A stretch of 60,942 nucleotides of DNA from Ruminococcus sp. (lineage in GTDB: Bacteria > Bacillota > Clostridia > Oscillospirales > Acutalibacteraceae): assembly GCA_017458845.1 (NCBI GenBank), contig JAFSZY010000033.1:1-60942 (forward strand), written 5' to 3'. Under the pieces are notes generated by a model, which saw only the letters and a program-made list of their open reading frames with translations, did not search any database and was not told the origin of the DNA. Positions 32,201 through 40,800 of this stretch are shown here, one piece after another; the stretch's first letter is position 1, and every line of letters starts with the position of its first letter. Made by a program: the position numbers and the translations under genes.

Positions 32201-32409
32201 TCGGTCTGAAAGCCAAACACCCGATTGCAACCAAGGCAAAAGGCGCTAATGTAATGGGCGTTGGTTTCGTTCTTGGTGATTATATTGACCCTTCCGGCAA
32301 GAGCCTGCACAAAGATGTCAAGTTCTATGAAGTTATTATCGTTAAAGGACAAATATACAAAAACCGCGAAAATAAATTACAGGAGTTTTCGCTGTTCGAA
32401 GTTTACTGA
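29215..32409 (+). CDS. Large lipoprotein: beta domains, helical domain, C-terminal repeat units
   Basis: The ATG at 29215 is preferred because it directly begins a lipoprotein signal (Ile-Phe-Thr-Ala-Cys at about 19-23); the open frame upstream overlaps the previous stop. The product has 1064 residues. About 30-460 is beta-rich and Lys/Asp-rich, like tandem Ig or adhesin domains. About 465-750 is strongly helical with coiled-coil stretches and a Gly/Ala/Ile-rich hydrophobic patch near 500-520. About 752-1064 carries units with Phe-Leu-Gly-Tyr-Lys-Thr-Thr-Thr and Glu-Ala-Ile-Thr-Gly, matching those in the 9210-25222 cluster. The helical-plus-beta-prism order recalls some pore-forming toxins, but no family is certain. 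It is membrane-anchored by lipid. Confidence 0.75.
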   Translation: MKKMKRLLSLVLTLVIAVSIFTACGGNKENKEEEKAAITATAVKFSKDGKYTTTVSSEKVDLLGVKEENVEVRYLDTAAASKAEEATDANSKAAKDVKLEDVYTLSAKVESVKAADKKSCEITFTDDKAATFPTKDYVMVFKGVEGEDNTASVEVKFPEITLTPDVKSVVSNAKGAKVTLAIDGSTFEDGISKKDIYLNNAFSDMNIESVSSSNKNLTVQLKGSPVRNEAGAYQWGSVNVKPSGITDGYADVTSKIDIQLASAYIDTETLKFEKGRINADLKVNGVVNIDTLTKNNIKLDGATVEAAEKADDNTVKLTIAADGIKSVNDFADLIGGKAMKLGDYEFATAVSQASFYPVFDYVEENGDNLNITLKLYANSGTFDKNLKADAISFADDFKDAKVDSIKVDSDTVATLILSVPANEQTVETMDMNGTVTLAAGALASVWGDKTSKEFSCTRNYSGESLGKNVTLNAETLLEIQKYTRGLNTTFGSICYYGGIAGKVYTIGKSILEAAGVLESDQARLLRELSEINKKLDNVSAQIDAARIEIVNTIVERDIQNNLNNYNNKMDTLKTKLRNVSLFYDKARKDLAAADERYADIDWENMTNKEASEYNHALIQFILSKADTRTNVGYVEFLEESKDLKDVFEDITTDIARIDASNPICVLDEACSLKYNFDTQAYEIRLAQRVYAKAMLTKAFAALAIRWDAGENPNNATGICEDFQSALDALEELDNIGHPVSEIKTVSSEKIIKAEGKFISDVMLIGSNNNTSKIQRQISGKGYTMVNQNLNEGNGGMKIFLGYKTTTDSDEAITGFLLTDAYKGDSYNDASIVPCMGYSDFTEKHGDLNQNGTNKSKSLYLYYYKDQNAKKVITDFYFDSKSENTISLASGVNGDFNQGTFVYDSKKTFMHCNDTNRNYTVREGEDPEYYPYSYVIGKKVRIYNSSEYNFLDRIKVYNALAQPTKGRYYGSDWTDSQVKEFMRRLNGRTVNAELEAVGLKAKHPIATKAKGANVMGVGFVLGDYIDPSGKSLHKDVKFYEVIIVKGQIYKNRENKLQEFSLFEVY

Positions 32410-32432
32410 TTGCCGATAAAAAGCGAAATGCC

Positions 32433-32465
32433 CGCCGCGGTTCATCCCGCGGCGAGCGTTTCTTT
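32433..32465 (+). terminator. GC-rich hairpin between convergent genes
   Basis: CGCCGCGG (32433-32440) and CCGCGGCG (32447-32454) surround a 6-base loop. The stem is near-symmetrical and sits between convergent genes, so it may serve both strands, with a modest T-rich stretch on the plus side. Confidence 0.65.
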
Positions 32466-32472
32466 ATATAGA

Positions 32473-34404
32473 TTATTCTGCTTTGTACTTCTCAGTTTTC
32501 GTGACCTTTGCGGCGTATTCGCCGTCGGGCAGCGGTTTCTTCAAAAGCTCCTTATAGCTCTTTGTCATCTCAAAGGTAGCTGTATCGGAAGTGATAGTAT
32601 TGCCGAACAGGTCGGAAGCGACAAATACATACTGATAGCTTTGTCCGCCTAAGGGTATTTCGCTTATCTTTCCGCCGTCTTTACCGATTGTGAACTCGTC
32701 GCTGTAAATTTCTGTATGCTTCCCGTCCACGGTTTTTGTTTCTGTAAGAACCTTTACTTTGTCGCCTTTTTTGAGCTCGTTATAATCACCCGACGGAAGT
32801 CCGTTTTCGTCATAACCGTCCCATGTTCCGTACATCATATAATAACCGCCGTTCTCGTCATCCTCAAAGTTGTATATGAATTCGAACAGTAAGGTCGTTT
32901 TCTTTCCGTTGACGATTACGGGAGCGTTGTACTCGATATAATCGTCCTCAACTCTGTTGAGCGTTGTGGTGAACATCCGATGACCATCCAGCGCTAAAAC
33001 ACGCCCATTGAAGTTACTCTTGTACTTTATTTTTTCCTGATCGACGGTGATGTTGTTATCTGTACGCAGTACATGGCGAACGCCGTGTGAGTCCGTTGAC
33101 ATCAAAATATAGTCAACTGAGCTGAGATAATAGATGCTCTTAGGCGTGAAAGATACCGTAAATGCCCCATCCTTGCCGATACTGCCCTTGTCGGTGAAAG
33201 CTATGGTCTTATCGGGTATATTCTGATAAAACGCCTTGAGGAACTTATTATAAGGCTCAATCAGGTCAAGGTCGATATAGCTGTCTATCTCATCCTTGTT
33301 ATAGGAGATTGGATAATAAAATGATAAGCCGCGGACATTGCAGTAGTCACTGTTTGTTTTGTTGTATGTGACAAAGTGACTTATCGCTTCCCAAAGCTCG
33401 GTCAGCTCATCGGGCTTATGCCCGGGCAGGATAGCGGCGGTCAAGGACGGCGCGTGATCAAAAACATCAATGATGTCGATCATATTCGAGCTGCCCTGGT
33501 CAGAGCCGCCGCCGAATTTTTTGACATTCTTCAGCGCGTGGATGACCTCGCCCGATAACTCCTTATCGTATAGAGCCTTCTGTATGATCTCTACGGCAAG
33601 CTTAAATTCCTTAAGCATTTTGTCTGTGTAGGACAGGTCTAAAACCGAGAGAGTTGACAGCTTTTCCTTGCCGCTTTTCTTACATTTTTGCATGTAAGAA
33701 TCGCAGATTTGTCTGCCGATTTTTTTCTCGCTTTTGCCCGAAGCAAAGGCTGTGACAACGGATTTGTAATTCCAACCTCCCGAGGGTACAATCTCCTCGG
33801 AAGCTATCATATACTTTGCGTAATCCTTCACGGTATAAGCGGTTTCTATAGAAGCCATAAGACATGCGTCAAATCCGATGATGTCGTATTTGTTTTTCAG
33901 CTTTGCTTTTTTCAGCGCCGAATTAAGCTCGGTTAGAGTGAGTGCGTCAAAGCTGTAGTTCTCGTCAAAGCATACGCCCTTTGCGGAGCCACCGCCGTGA
34001 TCCCAGAGGATAAGCATATTGTGATTTGTTGGGTATTGTTCCTGACCCCATTTCAGAAAATCAGTAAGCGTTTCGGCTTCGCCCATATTCTTTTGCTCGA
34101 ACTCTTTGAGAAGCTTTAATTGGCCGTCCTTTATCTCGTAACGCTGAGCTTCGCTCGAGCTGATGTTGTGATTACGCCATGTGTTCGCCCCGCCCGTTTG
34201 AATGACAATGTTCGTATCGCCCTTATCGGCTGAAAGCAGCTCGTCAATATTCTTGCTCGCGAGCCCCTGCTTAGTCTCAAGATTAGAGCCGCACATATAA
34301 ATAAACAAAGTGCGCCCTTCGGTCGTGGTGTTGGAATTCCCACAGGCAGAAAGTGCGGAAGCTATTAAAACACAAGTCAGTAATACCGCAATTATTCTTT
34401 TCAT
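32473..34404 (-). CDS. Clostripain-family (C11) cysteine peptidase lipoprotein
   Basis: The protein has 643 residues. The lipoprotein signal ends Leu-Ser-Ala-Cys21. The catalytic pair is His136 in Leu-Trp-Asp-His-Gly-Gly-Gly and Cys181 in Gly-Phe-Asp-Ala-Cys-Leu-Met, the standard C11 motifs; peptidases of this family cut after basic residues. About 250 residues of beta-rich C-terminal domain follow. It would act outside the membrane, facing the same compartment as the surface proteins encoded around it, several of which have Lys/Arg-rich tails. It is convergent with the lipoprotein gene and has its own promoter. It could mature, shed or recycle surface proteins (inference). Confidence 0.9.
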   Translation of the reverse strand: MKRIIAVLLTCVLIASALSACGNSNTTTEGRTLFIYMCGSNLETKQGLASKNIDELLSADKGDTNIVIQTGGANTWRNHNISSSEAQRYEIKDGQLKLLKEFEQKNMGEAETLTDFLKWGQEQYPTNHNMLILWDHGGGSAKGVCFDENYSFDALTLTELNSALKKAKLKNKYDIIGFDACLMASIETAYTVKDYAKYMIASEEIVPSGGWNYKSVVTAFASGKSEKKIGRQICDSYMQKCKKSGKEKLSTLSVLDLSYTDKMLKEFKLAVEIIQKALYDKELSGEVIHALKNVKKFGGGSDQGSSNMIDIIDVFDHAPSLTAAILPGHKPDELTELWEAISHFVTYNKTNSDYCNVRGLSFYYPISYNKDEIDSYIDLDLIEPYNKFLKAFYQNIPDKTIAFTDKGSIGKDGAFTVSFTPKSIYYLSSVDYILMSTDSHGVRHVLRTDNNITVDQEKIKYKSNFNGRVLALDGHRMFTTTLNRVEDDYIEYNAPVIVNGKKTTLLFEFIYNFEDDENGGYYMMYGTWDGYDENGLPSGDYNELKKGDKVKVLTETKTVDGKHTEIYSDEFTIGKDGGKISEIPLGGQSYQYVFVASDLFGNTITSDTATFEMTKSYKELLKKPLPDGEYAAKVTKTEKYKAE

Positions 34405-34447
34405 ATAAAACTCCTAAAACTTCAAAACTCTGTTATATTACAAAAGT

Positions 34448-34475
34448 ATTATAACCTTTTTGAAACGAAAGTAAA
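34448..34475 (-). promoter_or_regulatory. Putative promoter of the clostripain gene
   Basis: On the minus strand TTTACT (34470-34475), a 16-base spacer and TATAAT (34448-34453). It lies about 45 bases upstream of the ATG, with AGGAG in the leader. Confidence 0.65.
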
Positions 34476-34581
34476 GTATATATGAAAAATATAGCACAAG
34501 TGCGGATTGTAATTAATGGTAACGCACTTGTGCTTTTGATTACTTTATAGGAAACTGCTCTGTAACGATGGAAAACAATAA

Positions 34582-34728
34582 ACTTTTTCGCAGGCGAGCG
34601 CTGATTGGCTGAGAGCTACTGTTGAGGTGTTGTCAAAGGGAACATAAACATACAACGGAAAGGGCTATACAAAAGCGGGCGCGGGCTATAGAGTTATGCT
34701 GATTAATTCATCCGATAACACTATATAA
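34582..34728 (+). pseudogene. C-terminal remnant of an unidentified gene
   Basis: In the otherwise gene-free 34476-34773 interval one frame reads like protein for about 48 codons: Ala-Asp-Trp-Leu-Arg-Ala-Thr-Val-Glu-Val-Leu-Ser-Lys-Gly-Thr, a TAA (34645-34647) where a Tyr codon would fit, then Thr-Tyr-Asn-Gly-Lys-Gly-Tyr-Thr-Lys-Ala-Gly and a stop at 34728. There is no start or ribosome site. It is probably a decayed gene end; chance is possible. Confidence 0.4.
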
Positions 34729-34773
34729 ACAATTGGATAAATGCTAAACTGCAAAATACCGTCAAATTGAATA

Positions 34774-34803
34774 TTGAAACCTGCCAAAGTAATATGTTAT
34801 AAT
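34774..34803 (+). promoter_or_regulatory. Promoter of the giant beta-helix protein gene
   Basis: TTGAAA (34774-34779), 18-base spacer, TATAAT (34798-34803). A ribosome site (ATAGGAGGT) and the ATG at 34837 follow. Confidence 0.7.
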
Positions 34804-34836
34804 AATGCAGAAAAAATCTCATAGGAGGTACTGTTT

Positions 34837-37800
34837 ATGAAAATAATAAGAAAATCCGTGAGTGTGGTATTATCGTTAATTATGATAATATCCCTATTCA
34901 CCATTCTCCCGTCCGAGGCTTTCGCGGCGGCGGAGGTGGAGTACATTGAACGCTCATGGGACTCCGCGAACCAAAAGGTAGTCGATACCGTAAAAACCTG
35001 TACGGATTATACCACTATCACCTCGCAAAGCAGCCTTACTATCGGCAGCGGAAAGTGGTATGTCGTAAACGGCGATGCCACAATCGACAAACGCGTTACG
35101 GTCAGCGGCACGGCTCACATTATCCTCCTCAGTGGCACTTTGAAATGTATGTACGGAATCAGGCTGTCAAAGGGCAATTCGCTTTTTGTTTATCCCGGTA
35201 AGAACAGCGAGGGAAAGCTCAATCCGAGAACGGGCGATGATGAGGAAGCGAACCTCGGCGGCAACAAGGGCGAGGACTGCGGTGAATTTGTTTTCTACGG
35301 CGGCACTCTCGATGTTTTTAATTATGATTGGTGTTCGGGAGCTACAGCTATCGGCGGAGGCGGCTACGGCGGAAACTGCGGTAAGCTCAGCTTCTACGGC
35401 GGAACTGTTGACGCAAGCAACAACGGTGAGGCACCCGCCAGAAAGTCATACGGCGCGGTTATCGGTGACGGTAGCGACGCTTATTCCAACGACTCTGATT
35501 GTTATATCAATATTTACGGCGGCACCATTAAGGCTGATAATCACTCTTGTTCCAACGGCTCGGGTATCGGCGGCGGCGAGGATTCCACAGGCTGTCCCAT
35601 TAACATCCTCGGCGGAAAGATTACCGCAAGCGCGTATAACGGCGCGGGTATCGGCAGCGGTCAGGACGGAGGAAGCAGCGCAATCACAATCAAGAACGCT
35701 ACGGTTGAAGCTGAGTCGGATTACGGCGCGGGTATCGGCAGCGGCGAGGACAGCAACTCCAAATCCATTATTATCGAAAACAGTTACGTCAAGGCTGAGA
35801 GCAAAACCTCTTCCGGAGCAACAGGCGCAGAGGGCGCCGGAATCGGCGGCGGCAACTGCGGAAAAAGCGAAAGTATCAAAATAAAGAACAGCGTTATTAT
35901 AGCTTCCTCAGGCAGATACGGCGCCGGAATCGGCGGCGGAGACGAGTCTGACGGCGGCAATATAGAAATCACAGACAGTAACGTCTTCGCCCACAGCGCG
36001 CAGGGCGGAGCGGGAATCGGCGGCGGCGATGAAAAGGGCTGCAACTCAATTGTCCTGAAAAACAGCTTTGTCACCGCTATTACCGACTCTGACGTAAATA
36101 CCGTGGGTGAAAACTTCATCAAGGATTACGGCAGCTATTACAATACTATTATGGAATCAATATCAAATCCCGCGGTCAGCGAGCAGGCAGGCTTTTACGC
36201 CGGCGGAGCCCTCACGGCGATGGTGTTTGCGTATCTGATTAACGGTAACCACACCGGCGCGGGAATCGGCAGCGGCGACAGCGGCAATGTGAACAGTATA
36301 CAGATTGATAACTGTGTAGTGATGGCAACCGGCGGCGATTACGCCGCAGGCATCGGCGGCGGTGACGAAGGCGGCTTTGGTACCATAAGTATTAATAACA
36401 GCAATGTTTACGCCGAAGGCGGCAAATACGGCGCGGGCATCGGCACAGGCGATGAAGCGGAAAAATGCGGCACTATTAACATCACTAATTCCAGTGTTAC
36501 AACGAAAGCAGGCACGGACGCGGCAGGTATCGGCACAGGTAACGAGACGGATCAGAGTGCCGCTATCAATATCACAGGCTCCACCGTTGAAGCTCACGGC
36601 GGACGCTACGCCGCGGGTATCGGCGGCGGCGACGCGGTCGGCGGCGGTACGATAAACATTATAAACTCTACTATTACAGAGGCTAAAAGTGAAACCGACG
36701 GCGCGGGAATCGGCGGCGGTGAAAGCGGCAACGGCGGAACCATAAACATCACAGGCTCTACTGTAACGGCTCACGGCGGCGGCTACGCTGCGGGTATCGG
36801 CGGCGGCGACCATGCCGACGGCGGTACTACAACAATTGATAATTCTACAGTCAAAGCATACGGCGGCACAGACGCGGCCGGAATCGGCGGCGGCGAGGAC
36901 GGCGACGGCGGTCATGTGGAGATCATAAACGGCTCCAACGTATACGCCGAAGGCAAAGACTACGGCGCGGGAATCGGCGGCGGTGAAGACGCCAGCGGAG
37001 ATTATTGTCAGATAAACAATAACTGTACTGTCAAAGCCGTATCAGGCGGCGACGGCAACGTGCAGTCAATCGGTCACGGCGACTGCGGCTGGTATGTTTT
37101 AAGCTATACCGGCGGTGAGCTTTCTTTGGGTAACAGAGAGATAGTCAAGGTCGGCTCGGATGTTTACAGAGGAAACGATCGATTCAGCGCGATATGGAAT
37201 CATAAGGAAGTAACCGTATCTCCTTGTGAGCATACCAACACTGAATGGCGTATGGTTAACGAATATCGGCATTGTAAGTACTGCAAAGATTGCGGCGCTG
37301 AATTAACATCGACCAAAGAGTACCACAAATGGGACGATAATTTTATTTGCACGGTTTGCGGAGGAGAACAAATAGACGTTTCTCTCACGCTGAAAGAGGA
37401 GAACAACTCCGGACCTGTCAATATCACCATTCAGAATAAGCTGAACGGCTACTATGTATTGCCGGAATGCGTCAATATCCCTGACGGAAAGGAGTTTGCG
37501 TACTGGTATGACGAGGTGGACGGAACCGACTATTATCCGGGTGAGTCCTATCGGCTTGTTTTTAGTAATAACAATCTGAGAGCGGTTTATTTTGATTTGA
37601 CTGACGCCGATTATATCGACGAAAACGGTCACGAACAAACCGTCAAAGCAAGAGTCCTTAACAAAGGCGAAGGATATTTATACCTTTCGGATGGCTGGTA
37701 TATTGTTACCGAAGATATAGGAGTAGGATGGACGCTGTATATTTGCGGCGACGTACATCTGATACTCGCGGACGGAAAAACACTATGGCTTAATCAGGAA

Positions 37801-40800
37801 ATTCCCGGTTTAGGCGTAGGTATGAGAGGGCGCAAAACGGATAATTCATACAGCAAACTGACGATTTACGGACAGAATAATCAGACCGGAGCATTCAATT
37901 TACAGGATCGCCGAAATAGTTTGACCGCTTTCAGCCAATACGGCGGCAATGTCAGCGGAGCCAAAATGGGAGATACCGCGAAAATGTCCAGAAAGTACTA
38001 TACAATCACAAAGGGCAGCTTTAATCTGGACGCCCGTTTTTCTGCTGCTCCCGACGGAATAATCAACTTTACGGGTGGAAATATTTATATTAAGGATGTC
38101 TGGATGGAAGAAGGTGTGACTCTGACACTTGGCTGGACACATCGTACAGACAGCATCAAACTGGACAAGATTGATTACTATAAAAACGCCAGCGTTAAAG
38201 TTGCCGATGGTCAGGCGTTGACCGACGGCACGAATGTCTACAGCGGCACGCTGACCGACAATCAGATCAACGCAATCAACGGCAAAACGCTTACGCCATA
38301 TATACACAACTACTCCGAGCCCGAATGGGTATGGGACAGCGATTATACAAACGCGACGGCGGTATTCCGCTGCAGCGACTGCGACGATGTTCAGGAGATT
38401 AAGGCGAAGGTGACATATACGGACAGCGGAAAGACCCGTACCTCCACCGCGCGCTGCTCCTTCCTCGGAGTAGAATATACAACGACTCAGACCAAACAGA
38501 TTATCTTTGATGTTAAAATTGCGAACACCGCGCACGGCACAGTCACCGCGAATAAAGCAACGGCAAAGAAAGATGAAAATATTAAGCTGACGATCACGCC
38601 CGACGACGGCTATATCACAAAGGGATTTACTGTTGTTCCCGAGGACGGCACTCAAGAGATTGAGATGGACGAAAAATACTTTACAATGCCAGCGTGCAAT
38701 GTAACTGTAAAAGCAAACTTCGCGCCGATTACTCCGAGAACGGAGCCGTACATTGACGATGAAGGCGAGTATCACCTCGGCAACATCGCTTATTACGAAG
38801 AGGACGGTAAGTATTACGCTGTAGACGAGGACGGTACAATCGGCGAAATGTTGGATACTGTTGAGCTTAGTTACTTTGACTTTGCTCTCATTAACAACGA
38901 CAGCGAGTATCAGATTAACTACTACACAGGTCCGACTGATATAAGCGAGCTTGTGATTCCTAAAACATTTAACGGCAAGCCCGTTACCGTTATCGGCGAC
39001 GATAATAATAGTACCTTTATCAATTACGGCGAAAACCCGAAAACACAGTTTGAGCTCACTCTGAACGAGAACATCCGCGAGATTAAGCCCTATTCCTTCT
39101 ACACAATGTGGGTAAAAAAGGTTAAGGGTAATACCTCTAACCTTAACAGAATCGGCGACTACGCCTTCTCGTGGGCAAACAGCCCTGACGGCTATAAGCT
39201 TGATATCAAGCTTGATTATGAGGGTGTAGTATATGTAGGTAGACACATATTTAACAATATGAATGTTACCGCGCGTATAAAGCACGACACGAAGTTTACT
39301 TCAACTAACTTCGGCGACCAAAATGTTAACTACATCTTCACCGACGACCATATCTATGGCGAGCCTGAGTGGAAATGGGCGAACGCTCACAGCTCTGCTC
39401 AAGCTATATTTACCTGCAGTGATTCCAGATGTAAGCATACGGAAACGGTTGACGCTACGGTTACCGAGTCTGATGAGCTTACAAAAACTGTCTACACAGC
39501 TTCGGCTGAGTTCGGGGGCAACACCTATACCGCTACAGAATCAGTTGATAAGGCGCATTCAAGCATTACGATTAAAGCCGCGGCGCACGGCGTGGTAACA
39601 GCAGACAAGGACTCTGCGTATACAGGCGAAACAATAACACTCACCCCAATACCCGAGGACGGTTATAAGCTTGTGTCAATTAATGTTAAAGATAATGAGA
39701 GTAACGATATTGAGGTGTTTGAAAACAGTTTTACAATGCCCGACTGCGATGTAACGGTAACGGCGGAATTTGGCAAAAAGCAATACGCGATAAGCTACGG
39801 CGACGACTATGACGGCGGCTTTATATCAGGCCCTCTGTATGCCGACGAGGGTGATGAAATTACCGTTAACGCTGTATCGTACAGCGGCTACGAGTTAGCA
39901 AGTCTCAGCTACAGAGACGGCAGCGGCAGTTACATTAAAATATACGACAATACATTCACAATGCCCGCAAGCCAGATTAAGGTTTACGCTTCATTCAGAG
40001 AGGCGGACTATAATATAAGCTACAAAACTGACGGCAACGGAACGATTACAGGCGCTTCAACCGCGCAGTTCAACGACCGCGTTCCGATAACAGTTACTCC
40101 GAACGAGAGCTATATGCTCGTGAATCTTTACGCTGAGGATGATGAGTGGGGAGACCCTGTGGATATTATTGACGGCTGCATTGTAATGTACGACGGAAAT
40201 ATAACCGTTCACGCGGATTTTGTCCCGATTATTCCCTCTACTGAGCCTTACATTGATGAGAACGGCGAGTATCACCTCGGTAATGTGGAATACGCCGATG
40301 TCTACGGTACGCCCTTCTCAATTGATAAAAACGGCGAATTAGGCAGCGAACTCGAAACCACAGCCTTAAGCTACTTTGATTTCACTGACAACGGCGATAC
40401 CTATCAGATTAATTACTACACAGGCCCGACGGAAAATCTCACCGAGCTTGTTATCCCCAAGACCTATAACGGCAAGCCGGTTACCGTTCTCGGAACGGAT
40501 AACAGAAGTGCTTTTATAGAAAACTCCAACCCGAAGCCGCAGTTTACTCTTACTCTCAACGAGAATATCGAGGAGATTAAGGGCTACGCATTCTACACAA
40601 TGTGGGTCAAAAAGGTTCAGGGCGACACCTCCAATCTGAAAAGAATCGGCGCGTACGCTTTCTCTTGGGCTAACAGCCCCGATGGATATAAACTTGATAT
40701 CAAGCTCGATTACGAGGGCACAATCATGGTCGGCAGGGGTATTTTCAACAATATGACTGTCACGGCGCGCGTTCACCACGCGACAGGCTTTAGCTACGGC

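Noticed and set aside
35340..37030. Regular DNA repeats that could suggest a CRISPR array
   Set aside because: Repeats keep the reading frame and encode Gly-Ala-Gly-Ile-Gly-Gly-Gly turns; spacing is irregular and no cas genes are present.
37900..39285. 461-codon open frame on the minus strand inside the 2262-residue gene
   Set aside because: Shadow of a long gene with biased codons; no ribosome site, and the translation is hydrophobic nonsense without motifs.
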